NCBI GenBank assembly: GCA_910577885.1
Contig: CAJTNK010000011.1
Location: 3,800 to 33,533 of the forward strand
Source: an uncultured Rikenella sp.
GTDB lineage: Bacteria > Bacteroidota > Bacteroidia > Bacteroidales > Rikenellaceae
DNA length: 29,734 bases
Reading direction: 5' to 3'
In this document: positions 7,421-16,668 of the stretch, in pieces
How positions within the stretch are numbered: position 1 is the stretch's first letter
How the letters are laid out: each line of letters opens with the position of its first letter
Translations under genes and position numbers: made by a program
Notes under the pieces: generated by a model
Told to the model about the DNA's origin: nothing
The model's input: only the letters and a program-made list of their open reading frames with translations
Database searches by the model: none

Positions 7421-8332
7421 ATGAAGGAAAAACAAAGCTTGGTGTCGATCCATGACTTCACGAAGGAGGATATTCTCCGGATCATGGAGCTGGCGGCCGA
7501 TTTCGAGGCCAATCCGGATCAGCGACTGTTGTACGGCAAGGTGGTGGCTTCGCTCTTTTTCGAGCCGTCGACCCGCACGCGGCTCAGCTTCGAGAGCGCG
7601 ATCAATCGCCTGGGAGCGCGGGTGATCGGCTTTTCGGATATGAACAACACGAGTGTGACGAAGGGCGAGACGCTACATGACACCATTCGTGTGATTTCGA
7701 ACTATTGTGACATGATCGTCATGCGGCATCCGGTCGAGGGGGCGGCGCGGTATGCCAGCGAGGTGTCGCGGGTGCCGGTGGTCAATGCGGGAGACGGCGC
7801 CAATCAGCATCCGAGTCAGACGCTGCTGGACCTCTATTCGATCCTCAAGACGCAGGGGAGGCTGGACGATATCAACATCATGATGGTGGGGGACTTGAAG
7901 TACGGGCGGACGGTCCATTCGCTGCTGGAGGCGTTGTCGCACTTCAAGGCCGAGTTTACGTTCGTTTCGCCGCCGGAGTTGCAGATGCCTACGGAGTACA
8001 AGATGCAGCTCTACGAGCGGGGAATTTCGTACTACGAGACGACCGACATCATGGAACGGATGGGGATGGCCGATATCATCTACATGACGCGGGTGCAGCG
8101 CGAACGGTTCTCGGACGTGATGGAGTACGAGCGGGTGAAGAATGCGTATGTGCTGCACAACGATATGCTGGCGGATACGAAGCCGAACATGCGGATCCTG
8201 CATCCGCTGCCGCGGGTGAACGAGATTGCGCCGGACGTGGACGAGAATCCGAAGGCCTACTGGTTCCAGCAGACCGAAAACGGCGTCTATACGCGGATGG
8301 CGATAATGGCTTATCTGTTTGGGGTTAAGTAA
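7421..8332 (+). CDS. pyrB: Aspartate carbamoyltransferase, catalytic chain
   Basis: This 303-residue enzyme condenses carbamoyl phosphate with aspartate in pyrimidine synthesis. The carbamoyl-phosphate motif FFEPSTRTRLSFESA contains Ser50-Thr51-Arg52-Thr53-Arg54. MRHPVEGAA and GDGANQHPSQTLLDLY follow, and HPLPRVNEI near the C-terminus completes the aspartate-binding loop. Length and motifs match the class B (E. coli-type) enzyme that pairs with a regulatory chain, and pyrI is the next gene, 34 bp on. Confidence 0.97.
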   Translation: MKEKQSLVSIHDFTKEDILRIMELAADFEANPDQRLLYGKVVASLFFEPSTRTRLSFESAINRLGARVIGFSDMNNTSVTKGETLHDTIRVISNYCDMIVMRHPVEGAARYASEVSRVPVVNAGDGANQHPSQTLLDLYSILKTQGRLDDINIMMVGDLKYGRTVHSLLEALSHFKAEFTFVSPPELQMPTEYKMQLYERGISYYETTDIMERMGMADIIYMTRVQRERFSDVMEYERVKNAYVLHNDMLADTKPNMRILHPLPRVNEIAPDVDENPKAYWFQQTENGVYTRMAIMAYLFGVK

Positions 8333-8366
8333 ATGGAGGGTGTTTATTTAAATCGATAGTAGAACG

Positions 8367-8852
8367 ATGGCTGAACTGCAGAAAAATCATAAAAAGGGAA
8401 TCTTGGAAGTGAATGCGATCGAGAACGGGACGGTAATCGACCACATTCCGCCGGCCAGTCTTTTCAAGGTCATCCGGTTGCTGAATCTGGACCGGACGAC
8501 GCATCAGGTGACTTTCGGGACCAACCTGGAGAGCAAACGGCTCGGGGCGAAGGCGATCATCAAGATCTCGGACAAGTATTGCGGGGACGAGGAGATCGGG
8601 TATATTTCGCTGGTGGCTCCGTCGGCGCGGATCAGTATTATCCGGGACTACGAGGTGGCGGAGAAACGGGAGGTCGAGGCGCCGACCCATGTCGAGGGGT
8701 TTGTCAAGTGCGGCAATCCGATGTGCGTCACGAACCACGAACCGAACGTCAAGACGCGCTTCGATGTCTTTACGCGGGGTGGGGAGTTGGCGCTGCGGTG
8801 TCGGTACTGCGAGAAGATCACTCCGCAGGAGCAGATCGAAATCATACGATAA
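8367..8852 (+). CDS. pyrI: Aspartate carbamoyltransferase, regulatory chain
   Basis: This 161-residue subunit is expected to bind CTP/ATP and hold the catalytic trimers together. The N-terminal allosteric domain contains GTVIDHIPPASLFKVIRLL. The zinc domain has Cys115 and Cys120 (CGNPMC) and Cys145 and Cys148 (CRYC), the same C-x4-C...C-x2-C pattern as E. coli PyrI. It directly follows pyrB, as in other class B loci. Feedback control of the holoenzyme by nucleotides is expected from the family. Confidence 0.96.
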   Translation: MAELQKNHKKGILEVNAIENGTVIDHIPPASLFKVIRLLNLDRTTHQVTFGTNLESKRLGAKAIIKISDKYCGDEEIGYISLVAPSARISIIRDYEVAEKREVEAPTHVEGFVKCGNPMCVTNHEPNVKTRFDVFTRGGELALRCRYCEKITPQEQIEIIR

Positions 8853-8901
8853 GGGGCGAAGAGTGCGTTGGTCTTTGTAGCAGTTAATTCGGAGTTATCG
8901 G

Positions 8902-11763
8902 ATGGAACAAAATATTCATGTAAAGGGAGCCAGAGTTCATAATCTCAAGAATATAGAGATTAAAATTCCGCACAACAAGTTGGTAGTGGTGACCGGCTTG
9001 TCGGGGTCGGGGAAGTCGACGCTGGCCTTCGATACTATTTTTGCGGAGGGGCAGCGGCGGTATGTCGAGAGCTTGTCGGCCTATGCGCGGCAGTTCTTGG
9101 GGAAGATCGAGAAGCCGGATGTGGATTTCATCACCGGGATTGCGCCGGCCATTGCGGTGGAACAGAAGGTCAATACGCGTAATCCGCGGTCGACGGTGGG
9201 GACGACGACGGAAATTTATGACTATTTGCGGCTGCTGTTCGCGCGGATCGGACGGACCTATTCGCCGGTGAGCGGAGAGGAGGTCCGGGCGCATACGGTA
9301 CAGGATGTGGTGGACGATGTCGCGGGGTTGGAGGTGGGGAGACGGGCGATGGTGGCGGCTCCGGTGGCGTTGGCCGAGGGACAAGGGCTGATCGAAAAAC
9401 TCACCTTGCTGATGAAGGACGGGTTTGAACGGCTGGTGTTGCTCGGGGCGGAGGCTGGTGGAGAGGTGAAATATGTGCAGGACATTCTGCCGGAGATCGA
9501 TCGGTATCGGGCGGAGGATTTGGCGGTGCTGATCGACCGGTTGTCGGTGCCGGAAGGGGCGGCGGGAGATCGGGAGTGGGTCAGTCGGCTTTATGACTCG
9601 GTACAGACCGCTTTCGAGGTGGGCGAGGGTCGGTGTTTTGTAATGGCGCTTTCGATTGAAAAACAGAAAAATAAACCGGCTCAGATAAAGGAGTACTCCA
9701 ATCGTTTTGAGGCGGATGGGATCGAGTTTCAGCGGCCGTTCGAGCATATGTTCAGCTTCAACAATCCGCTGGGGGCGTGTCCGCGGTGCGAGGGCTACGG
9801 ACGGGTGGTGGGGATCGACGAGGATTTGGTGATTCCGGATAAGGCGAAGACCGTTTATGACGATGCGATTGTTTGCTGGCGCGGCGAGACCATGAAGTGG
9901 TGGAAGGAGCAGCTGGTGATGAACGCTTCGAAATTCGGCTTTCCGATTCACAAACCGTTTCACGAGCTGAGCGAGGAGCAGCGGAGGTTGTTGTGGCGCG
10001 GAAACGACCATTTTCACGGCCTGGACGAATTTTTCGAGTTCCTCGAGAAGGAGCGGTACAAGATTCAGTACCGGGTGATGTTGTCGCGGTACACGGGGAA
10101 GACCACTTGTCCGGATTGTGGCGGCGGGCGGTTGCGACCGGAGGCGGGGTATGTTCGGATTGCCGGTAAATCGATTACCGATCTGGTGCGGATGCCGGTG
10201 AGCGAGCTGAAAGCTTGGTTCGAAGCGCTGGAGTTGGATGAACACGATGCGGCGATCGGCGGACGGGCTTTGACGGAGATCAAAAACAGGTTGCAATATC
10301 TGGAAGATGTGGGGCTTGCCTACTTGAATCTCGACCGGCTCTCCTCCACGTTGTCGGGCGGGGAGAGTCAGCGGATCAACCTCGCGACGTCGCTCGGGAG
10401 TAGTTTGGTGGGTTCGCTCTATATTTTGGACGAACCGAGTATCGGGCTGCATCCGCGCGACACGGAGCGGCTGATCGGGGTGCTCAAGCAGCTGCGCGAC
10501 TTGGGGAACACGGTCATTGTGGTGGAGCACGACGCCGAAATTATCCGCGCGGCGGACGAGGTGATCGATATCGGGCCGCTGGCGGGGTACGAGGGGGGCG
10601 AGGTGGTGTTCCAGGGGGCTTTTGCGGCCATGGAGGCGGCAGCGAAACGGAAGGCGAATCGGAGCTTGACGGTGCGGTATATGACGGGGCGGGAGGCGAT
10701 CGAGATGCCGAAGTCGGTCAGAAAATCAAACAGTTATATCGAGATCAAGGGGGCTCGGGAACATAATTTGAAGAATGTCGATGTGCGTATTCCGCTGGGG
10801 GTGATGACCTGCATTACGGGGGTGAGCGGGAGCGGAAAGTCGTCGCTGGTGAAGAACATTCTCTATCCCGCTTTGCGGCGCGAATTGACCGAAACGGGCG
10901 ATCGGCCGGGGGATTTCGACGGCATCGAAGGCGATATCTCGCGGCTCAAGGGGGTGGAGATGATCGACCAGAATCCGATCGGGCGGTCGTTGCGGTCCAA
11001 TCCGGTCACCTATATCAAAGCTTACGATGAGATACGGAAACTCTTTGCCGAACAGCAACTTGCCAAGCAATACAAGTTCGATTCGTCGAGTTTTTCGTTC
11101 AATATTGCCGGGGGGCGGTGCGAGGAGTGCAAAGGCGAGGGGGTAATTCGGGTCGAGATGCAGTTCATGGCCGACGTGGAGTTGGTTTGCGAGGCTTGTA
11201 ACGGGCGGCGGTTCCGGGACGAGGTCTTGCAGGTCAGGTATCACGACAAATCGATTTACGACGTCCTGGAGATGAGCATCGACGAGGCCATTGAATTCTT
11301 CGGTCGCTATGCCGAAGAAGATAAGATCAATACGCGGATTGTCGAGAAACTCCGAACGTTGCAGGATGTCGGGCTGGGGTATGTGAAGCTCGGGCAGTCC
11401 TCATCGACGCTCTCGGGCGGAGAGAGTCAGCGGGTGAAGCTGGCCTCCTTTCTGCTGAAGGAGAATAGTTCACAGCCGCTATTGTTTATTTTTGACGAAC
11501 CGACCACGGGGCTGCACTTTCACGATATCAAGAAGTTACTGCGATCATTTGAAGCGTTGATACGGAAGGGGCATACGATTGTGGTGGTGGAGCATAACAT
11601 GGATGTGGTGAAGTGTGCCGACTGGGTCATTGACCTCGGTCCGGAGGGCGGTGCGAAAGAGGGCGGGCGGTTGGTGTTTGCCGGTACGCCGCGCCAGCTG
11701 GCCGATCTTCCGGCCAAGGCGGGGAGTTACACGGCACGGTATCTGAAGGAGGTTATGGGTTAG
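8902..11763 (+). CDS. uvrA: Excinuclease ABC subunit A
   Basis: This 953-residue damage-recognition ATPase of nucleotide excision repair holds two ABC modules. The first has Walker A GLSGSGKST (32-40), zinc-binding CPRCEGYG and CPDCGGGRL clusters, signature LSGGESQRINLA and Walker B LYILDEPSIGLHPRD. The second has GVSGSGKSSL, CEECKGEG and CEACNGRRF zinc residues, LSGGESQRVKLA and LFIFDEPTTGLHFHD. The UvrB-binding and insertion regions appear intact and the length is normal. It starts 49 bp after pyrI and ends 3 bp before the peptidase gene. Confidence 0.98.
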   Translation: MEQNIHVKGARVHNLKNIEIKIPHNKLVVVTGLSGSGKSTLAFDTIFAEGQRRYVESLSAYARQFLGKIEKPDVDFITGIAPAIAVEQKVNTRNPRSTVGTTTEIYDYLRLLFARIGRTYSPVSGEEVRAHTVQDVVDDVAGLEVGRRAMVAAPVALAEGQGLIEKLTLLMKDGFERLVLLGAEAGGEVKYVQDILPEIDRYRAEDLAVLIDRLSVPEGAAGDREWVSRLYDSVQTAFEVGEGRCFVMALSIEKQKNKPAQIKEYSNRFEADGIEFQRPFEHMFSFNNPLGACPRCEGYGRVVGIDEDLVIPDKAKTVYDDAIVCWRGETMKWWKEQLVMNASKFGFPIHKPFHELSEEQRRLLWRGNDHFHGLDEFFEFLEKERYKIQYRVMLSRYTGKTTCPDCGGGRLRPEAGYVRIAGKSITDLVRMPVSELKAWFEALELDEHDAAIGGRALTEIKNRLQYLEDVGLAYLNLDRLSSTLSGGESQRINLATSLGSSLVGSLYILDEPSIGLHPRDTERLIGVLKQLRDLGNTVIVVEHDAEIIRAADEVIDIGPLAGYEGGEVVFQGAFAAMEAAAKRKANRSLTVRYMTGREAIEMPKSVRKSNSYIEIKGAREHNLKNVDVRIPLGVMTCITGVSGSGKSSLVKNILYPALRRELTETGDRPGDFDGIEGDISRLKGVEMIDQNPIGRSLRSNPVTYIKAYDEIRKLFAEQQLAKQYKFDSSSFSFNIAGGRCEECKGEGVIRVEMQFMADVELVCEACNGRRFRDEVLQVRYHDKSIYDVLEMSIDEAIEFFGRYAEEDKINTRIVEKLRTLQDVGLGYVKLGQSSSTLSGGESQRVKLASFLLKENSSQPLLFIFDEPTTGLHFHDIKKLLRSFEALIRKGHTIVVVEHNMDVVKCADWVIDLGPEGGAKEGGRLVFAGTPRQLADLPAKAGSYTARYLKEVMG

Positions 11764-11766
11764 GCT

Positions 11767-13002
11767 ATGGCAGAGACGGAATTCGACTTATTCACGCTGC
11801 CCAATGGGATTCGGTGCATCCATCGGCGCTCTTCCGGTCCGGTGGCGCACGTCGCTTTGACGATCGGCGCCGGGACGAGGGACGAGGCGGAGGAACAGCA
11901 TGGGGTGGCGCACTTGGTGGAGCATTTGATGTTCAAGGGGACGGCGCGGCGGTCGGCTTATCGGGTCAACAGCCTGTTGGAGAATTCGGGCGGCGAGTTG
12001 AATGCCTTTACGACGAAGGAGGAGACGGTGATTCATGCGACTTTGTTGCGGTCCGAGTTGACGAAGGGAGTTGATTTGCTGGCGGATATGGCATTCCGGT
12101 CGCGTTTCGATTCACGTGAGTTGGACAAGGAGCGCGAGGTGATTATCGACGAGATCAATTCTTATCGGGATTCGCCGGCGGAGTTGATTTTCGACGAGTT
12201 CGAGGAGTTGCTTTTTGCCGGCTCGCCACTGGGGCGGAACATCCTGGGAACGCCGCGGAACTTGAGGCGGGCGACGCGTGAGCAGTTGGTGGATTATGTT
12301 CGGGGACATTATCGGCCGGAGGAGATCGTTTTTTCGGCCTCGGCACAGATGTCGCATCGGCGGTTCCGAGCGGTCTGCGAACGGTATTTGGGGGGTATTC
12401 CGACTTCGGATCGGCCGAAAAAGGGCGGGCGAACGGCGCCGGAGAGGCAGCCGCTGTTTCAGCTCGGGAAGCACAAAAAGACCTACCAAACTCACTGTTT
12501 GATAGGGGGATACGGTTATGATTCGCAGGATGAAAGACGGGTCTTGTTGGCTTTTCTGATTCATCTTCTCGGGGGGCCTTTTTCGGTGTCTCGGCTCAAT
12601 ATGCAGCTCCGCGAGCGGTACGGATTGACCTATAACGTCGAGGCGGGGTATGTGCCGTATGGTGACAGCGGGGTGTATACCATTTACTTGGGGTGCGATA
12701 AGGATAATTTGGGGAGATCGATTGGCTTGGTGCAGAGTGAGTTGCGAAAGTTGCGGGAGGTGAAACTCACTACGACGCAGTTGGCGAGGGCCAAGAAGCA
12801 GTTCATCGGTCAGTTGATTCTCGGGTCGGAGAATGTCGAAAATCTGATGCTCGGGATTGCCAAAAGTGTACTGGTTTACAATACGTTCGACAGCACGGCG
12901 GAGATTGCCGCCAAAATCGAAGCGATCACGGCCGGAGAGTTGCAGGAGACGGCGCGGGAAATCTTTGCCGAAGAGAATCAATATTCATTGATATATAATT
13001 GA
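11767..13002 (+). CDS. M16-family zinc peptidase (mitochondrial processing peptidase-like)
   Basis: This 411-residue protein has the inverted zinc motif HLVEH at residues 49-53 (HxxEH) within GVAHLVEHLMFKGT. The expected downstream glutamate helix ELDKEREVIIDEINSY follows. The C-terminal half is the usual inactive M16 repeat, with ERYGLTYNVEAGYVPYGDSG. There is no signal peptide, so it is probably cytoplasmic, where bacterial relatives of this type degrade or process peptides. The start is 3 bp after the uvrA stop codon and it nearly abuts the methyltransferase gene, so translation is likely coupled. Confidence 0.92.
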   Translation: MAETEFDLFTLPNGIRCIHRRSSGPVAHVALTIGAGTRDEAEEQHGVAHLVEHLMFKGTARRSAYRVNSLLENSGGELNAFTTKEETVIHATLLRSELTKGVDLLADMAFRSRFDSRELDKEREVIIDEINSYRDSPAELIFDEFEELLFAGSPLGRNILGTPRNLRRATREQLVDYVRGHYRPEEIVFSASAQMSHRRFRAVCERYLGGIPTSDRPKKGGRTAPERQPLFQLGKHKKTYQTHCLIGGYGYDSQDERRVLLAFLIHLLGGPFSVSRLNMQLRERYGLTYNVEAGYVPYGDSGVYTIYLGCDKDNLGRSIGLVQSELRKLREVKLTTTQLARAKKQFIGQLILGSENVENLMLGIAKSVLVYNTFDSTAEIAAKIEAITAGELQETAREIFAEENQYSLIYN

Positions 13003-13004
13003 TT

Positions 13005-13655
13005 ATGACGTCTGAGCTGGAGCGATACATCATCGATCATATTTCGCCGGAGGATCCGGTGCTGGCCGAGCTCGATCGGCAGACTCACCTGCGGGTGATC
13101 CAGCCGCGGATGCTCTCCGGACACTGGCAGGGGCAGCTGTTAACGATGCTCACGGAGATGATCCGGCCGATGTATGTGCTTGAGCTGGGTACTTTTACGG
13201 GTTATTCGGCGATTGCCTTGGCACGGGGGCTCAGGCGGGACGGGGCGGTGGTGCATACGGTGGAGGTGAATGACGAATTGCAGGATTTTGCGGTCAAGTA
13301 CATCGAAAAGGCGGGTTTGCGCGAACGGATCGTGCAGCATATCGGACCGGCGTTGGAGGTTGTGCCGCGGTTGGGGGAGGTGTTCGACCTGGTTTTTATC
13401 GACGCCGACAAGCGGGAATATCCGGCCTATTACCGGATGCTGATGGACGAAGGTTTTGTTCGGTCGGGGAGTATATTGCTGGCCGACAATGTGTTGTGGA
13501 GCGGAAAAGTGGCCGAGACGGCGACTGCTTCGGCGAAGAACGATCGACAGACGCAAGGAATTTTGGAGTTCAACCGCTTGGTGTGCGAGGATCCGCGGGT
13601 CGACAAGGTGATTGTGCCGCTGCGCGACGGATTGACGCTCATTCGGGTGAAATGA
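13005..13655 (+). CDS. Class I SAM-dependent O-methyltransferase (COMT-like)
   Basis: This 216-residue protein starts at ATG 13005, two bases after the peptidase stop; a TTG two codons earlier overlaps that stop and is less likely. The SAM-binding motif I is VLELGTFTGYSAIALA, the acidic motif is VFIDADKREY, and DNVLWSGKV follows, all typical of the O-methyltransferase family 3 (catechol / caffeoyl-CoA type) with divalent-metal residues Asp and Asn. The substrate is unknown. Its 3' end overlaps the convergent permease gene by 17 bp. Confidence 0.9.
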   Translation: MTSELERYIIDHISPEDPVLAELDRQTHLRVIQPRMLSGHWQGQLLTMLTEMIRPMYVLELGTFTGYSAIALARGLRRDGAVVHTVEVNDELQDFAVKYIEKAGLRERIVQHIGPALEVVPRLGEVFDLVFIDADKREYPAYYRMLMDEGFVRSGSILLADNVLWSGKVAETATASAKNDRQTQGILEFNRLVCEDPRVDKVIVPLRDGLTLIRVK

Positions 13656-14493
13656 CCGCTTTTGGGCGCCGCTGGCGGGAGCGGCGACACGCCTGAACGA
13701 CTCTTGCCAAACCGTACACCACCGCCAGCACGGCAATGGCCGCTGCGCCTGACGGCACATTGCTCACATAGCTGACATACAATCCGCCGAGTGTCGCCGC
13801 GCTTCCGATGCCGCACGCCCAGAGCGTCATCCGTCGGTAGTCGCGGGTCAGCGTACCGGCAATCACCACCGGCATGGTCAGAAGCGACATCAGGAGGACA
13901 ATTCCCATTGTCTTGATATTCAGCACAATCGTAGCAGCCACCACCGTCATCATCGCATAGCCGATCACGCCGACCGGCAGCCGCTGGGTAGCGGCGAATT
14001 CGCGGTCGAAAGCCGTGTAGACGATGGCCCGGTAGCAGAGTCCGAACAGCAGGATCAAAACTGCATCCAAGACGCAGAGCCACAGTAGATTACCCGCATC
14101 CACCAAGAGAATGTTCCCGAACAGAAAACTCATCAGATTGGGGGCATATCCCGGTGTCAGAAAGACGAAAATCACCCCGACCGACATCCCCACTGACCAC
14201 AGTATCCCCGTGGCCGCATCTTTGCTGATTTTGCCCCGCCGACTGAAGAGTTCGATGCCGAAAGCCGATCCGATGGCAAAGATCAAAGCTCCGATCAAAG
14301 GGTTGATCCCCAGGTAGTAAGCGATTCCGATTCCGCCGAACGAAGCATGCGTGATCCCGCCGCTCATGAAGACCAGCCGGCGCGACACGATGTAACTTCC
14401 CACAATCCCGCAGGCAATCCCCGACAGCACGGCCGCCAAAGCCGCATGGCCGAGAAATCGATAGTTGAATATCTCTTGAATGAATTCGAGCAT
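13639..14493 (-). CDS. znuB: Metal ABC transporter permease (ZnuB/MntB family)
   Basis: This 284-residue integral membrane protein has eight or nine predicted transmembrane stretches. It carries the family landmarks GIVGSYIVSRRLVFMSGGITHASFGG near the N-terminus (described here by position 25-50) and the later VLLMSLLTMPVVIAG. It would form the channel of a Zn2+ or Mn2+ importer with the ATPase encoded directly upstream; its start codon touches the ATPase stop codon with no gap. The C-terminus ends in a short Arg/Lys-rich cytoplasmic tail. Confidence 0.9.
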   Translation of the reverse strand: MLEFIQEIFNYRFLGHAALAAVLSGIACGIVGSYIVSRRLVFMSGGITHASFGGIGIAYYLGINPLIGALIFAIGSAFGIELFSRRGKISKDAATGILWSVGMSVGVIFVFLTPGYAPNLMSFLFGNILLVDAGNLLWLCVLDAVLILLFGLCYRAIVYTAFDREFAATQRLPVGVIGYAMMTVVAATIVLNIKTMGIVLLMSLLTMPVVIAGTLTRDYRRMTLWACGIGSAATLGGLYVSYVSNVPSGAAAIAVLAVVYGLARVVQACRRSRQRRPKAVISPE

Positions 14494-15267
14494 CTATTTG
14501 GTATTGAGTCTTTTTCCCTCGCAACAAGCGCATCCGGCATGCGACGAAAGCACGGTGTGCGGAATGGGCCCGTGCGAGATGAGTTGGATCGGACAGTCAT
14601 ACTCCTGCAGCTGCTCGGCAGTGATCGTATTCGACGGGTGGTAGTGGAAACAGCGGTTGATGCAGGCCATGCTCTTGACATACCGGCTCACGGTCCCCAG
14701 GTCGTGCGACACCATCACGATCGCCATCCGTTCGTTCAGTTCCGCCAGCAGTTCGTAGAGCTCTTTCTCGAACCGGTTGTCGACGAAGGTGGTCGGTTCG
14801 TCCAAAATGAGCAGTTGCGGGTCCGAAATCAACGCCCGGCAGAGCAAAACGCGTTGCAACTCCCCCCCCGACAGCTCGCCGATGACCCGTCCAGCGAGCG
14901 ATTCGACACCGATTTCCCGCAGAAGTTCCCGAGCTCGGGCGCGATCCTCTCGTCCGTACCGTCCGAAGAGTCCTTTGCGTGCCGCCAGCCCGGAAAGTAC
15001 GACGTCGGTGACCGAGATCGGGAAATTCCGGTCGATCCGTTTGATTTGCGGCAGGTAGCCGACCTGGACACCCTCCGCATATTCGATCCGCCCGCTCAGC
15101 GGAGCCAATGCGCCGACCAGTGTCCGGATGAAGGTGGTTTTTCCGCCGCCGTTCGGTCCGATCACGCCGATGTAGTCCCGATCGCCGATCGTCAGGTCGA
15201 TGCCGCTCACCACCGGCTGCTCGCCCGGATAACCGACGGCCAAATGTTCGATTCGGACCAGTTCCAT
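14494..15267 (-). CDS. znuC: Metal ABC transporter ATP-binding protein (ZnuC family) with Cys/His-rich tail
   Basis: This 257-residue ATPase has Walker A GPNGGGKTT, signature LSGGELQRVLLCRA, Walker B LLILDEPTTFVD and H-loop VSHDLG. The last 56 residues (202-257) form an extension with six cysteines (202, 206, 225, 246, 248, 249) and five histidines. It could bind metal and sense or gate transport. The order binding protein, ATPase, permease is that of the cluster A-I zinc/manganese importers. The metal cannot be decided from sequence. Confidence 0.9.
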   Translation of the reverse strand: MELVRIEHLAVGYPGEQPVVSGIDLTIGDRDYIGVIGPNGGGKTTFIRTLVGALAPLSGRIEYAEGVQVGYLPQIKRIDRNFPISVTDVVLSGLAARKGLFGRYGREDRARARELLREIGVESLAGRVIGELSGGELQRVLLCRALISDPQLLILDEPTTFVDNRFEKELYELLAELNERMAIVMVSHDLGTVSRYVKSMACINRCFHYHPSNTITAEQLQEYDCPIQLISHGPIPHTVLSSHAGCACCEGKRLNTK

Positions 15268-15279
15268 ACCCTCCCTCTC

Positions 15280-16140
15280 TTATTCGTTCAAGATAACGTG
15301 CAGTGTATCGGCCAGTCGATACATGTTCTTCATCCAATTCTCCGCCAGCGGATCGAACTCGACAGCCTGTCCGTCCGGCAATTCGCGGGCAATCGCCCGT
15401 GCCGCCGCATCGCTCGTCTGACGCTGATACAAGACCGCCTTTACCCCCAAGGCCCGCAATGAGTCGGCCAGCAGTTTCATTTGTCGGACGCTCGGTTCCT
15501 TGCCGTGCTCTTCGATGGCTATCTGCCGTAGTCCGTAGTCGTCGGCAAAGTAGGTGAGCGAGGTGTGGCCGATGGCAAATTCATTCCGCACGCTCCCCGA
15601 GACCACCGATCGAATGTAGCGATCCAAGGTGTCGATCCGTTTGGAGAACCGCTCGGCGCGCTCTCGATAGAGCTGTGCCGAGTCAGGGCGGAGTTCGCCC
15701 AAAAACCGCGCCACTTCTCGTCCGATGCTGTCGATCCGTCTCGGCGAGAGCCAAACATGCGGATCGGCCGCCCCGTCCCCGTGGTGGTGATCGGTCGCCG
15801 TTGCGGAAAGGTGCTCGGAGAGGTCCAGCATCGGCGTCTTTGGGGCCACTTCGCCGATCTGTCCCGCCAACACCTGTTCGAAATCGATCAGTCCGGTCGA
15901 AACATAGCCGCTCGCATCGGCCAACCGGCGAATTTGCAGCACGGTCGGTTCATAGCTCTCCGGCGACGAAGTCTCCGGCACGAAAACTTCGATTCGTGTA
16001 GTCGTCGTGTCGACGATCTGGCCCACCACGTATCGCAACGGAGGTATCGAGACGAAAATGACCTCTTCTCTCGGTTGAATTGATGTTGTGCAACCGGTTA
16101 GCAATAAGAGGAATAATAGGTTGAATCTATTTGTTTTCAT
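15280..16140 (-). CDS. znuA: Metal ABC transporter substrate-binding lipoprotein (ZnuA/TroA family)
   Basis: This 286-residue lipoprotein starts with MKTNRFN, a leucine-rich stretch and the lipobox LLTGC. The cluster A-I fold is recognisable from SIPPLRYVVGQI, the short His-rich loop ATDHHHGDGAADPHVWLSP (metal-binding His residues) and the later IGHTSLTYFADDYGL. The His loop is only a few residues long, shorter than in many zinc-specific ZnuA proteins. It would capture Zn2+ (or Mn2+) in the periplasm. Its first 14 bp overlap the end of the fRMsr gene. Confidence 0.9.
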   Translation of the reverse strand: MKTNRFNLLFLLLLTGCTTSIQPREEVIFVSIPPLRYVVGQIVDTTTTRIEVFVPETSSPESYEPTVLQIRRLADASGYVSTGLIDFEQVLAGQIGEVAPKTPMLDLSEHLSATATDHHHGDGAADPHVWLSPRRIDSIGREVARFLGELRPDSAQLYRERAERFSKRIDTLDRYIRSVVSGSVRNEFAIGHTSLTYFADDYGLRQIAIEEHGKEPSVRQMKLLADSLRALGVKAVLYQRQTSDAAARAIARELPDGQAVEFDPLAENWMKNMYRLADTLHVILNE

Positions 16141-16633
16141 GCTGTAATTTTTCGCCGATTCGCTCCAAGATCCGTTCCAAACCCTCCCGATCCCTCTCCG
16201 AAAAGTCGTTCACCCGGTCGCTGTCGATGTCCAACACGGCGACAACCTGTCGAGGATCGAACCGGTTGAAGACCGGAACGACGATCTCCGACCGGGAAGC
16301 GGAGCTGCAAGCGATATGTCCCGGAAATTTCTCTACGTCAGGCACTACCAGCGTCCGTCGTTCGTTCCAGGCTTGACCGCAAACCCCGCGACCGAATCCG
16401 ATTCGAGTGCAGGCCAACGGCCCCTGGAACGGCCCCAACACCAATTCCTCTCCGACGACACGATAGAATCCGACCCAAAAGAAGCCGAAAGTCACCCGTA
16501 AAGCCGCTGCGACATTGGCCATGTTGGCTACCGGATCGCTCTCGCCGGCCACCAACGCCTCTACCTGGGGGAGTAGGGCGGTATAGAGAGCCTCCCGGTC
16601 ATCGGTCGGCGGTAGTGTGAGTTGTTCGGCCAT
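16127..16633 (-). CDS. msrC: Free methionine-(R)-sulfoxide reductase (GAF domain, fRMsr)
   Basis: This 168-residue GAF-domain enzyme is expected to reduce free Met-R-sulfoxide. Cys75, Cys85 and Cys109 (in ACTRIG, GVCGQAW and IACSSASRSE) keep the same 10- and 24-residue spacing as Cys84, Cys94 and Cys118 of the E. coli enzyme. I start at ATG 16633 (MAEQLTL); nine more codons are open upstream but lie next to the promoter. It overlaps znuA by 14 bp and is the first gene of that operon, linking redox repair to metal uptake. Confidence 0.92.
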   Translation of the reverse strand: MAEQLTLPPTDDREALYTALLPQVEALVAGESDPVANMANVAAALRVTFGFFWVGFYRVVGEELVLGPFQGPLACTRIGFGRGVCGQAWNERRTLVVPDVEKFPGHIACSSASRSEIVVPVFNRFDPRQVVAVLDIDSDRVNDFSERDREGLERILERIGEKLQHENK

Positions 16634-16657
16634 CGTAAAGCGTACTGAAAAGAGGAA

Positions 16658-16665
16658 CAAAGATA
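16658..16665 (-). promoter_or_regulatory. -7 element of the fRMsr-znu operon promoter
   Basis: TATCTTTG on the minus strand, 24 bp before the start codon, matches TAnnTTTG. The place where a -33 TTTG should be falls inside the tsf terminator hairpin and shows no clear match. Confidence 0.55.
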
Positions 16666-16668
16666 ATG

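Noticed and set aside
8884..10530. Minus-strand open frame of 548 codons
   Set aside because: It is antisense to uvrA, of low-complexity His/Arg/Pro composition, with no promoter or family match.
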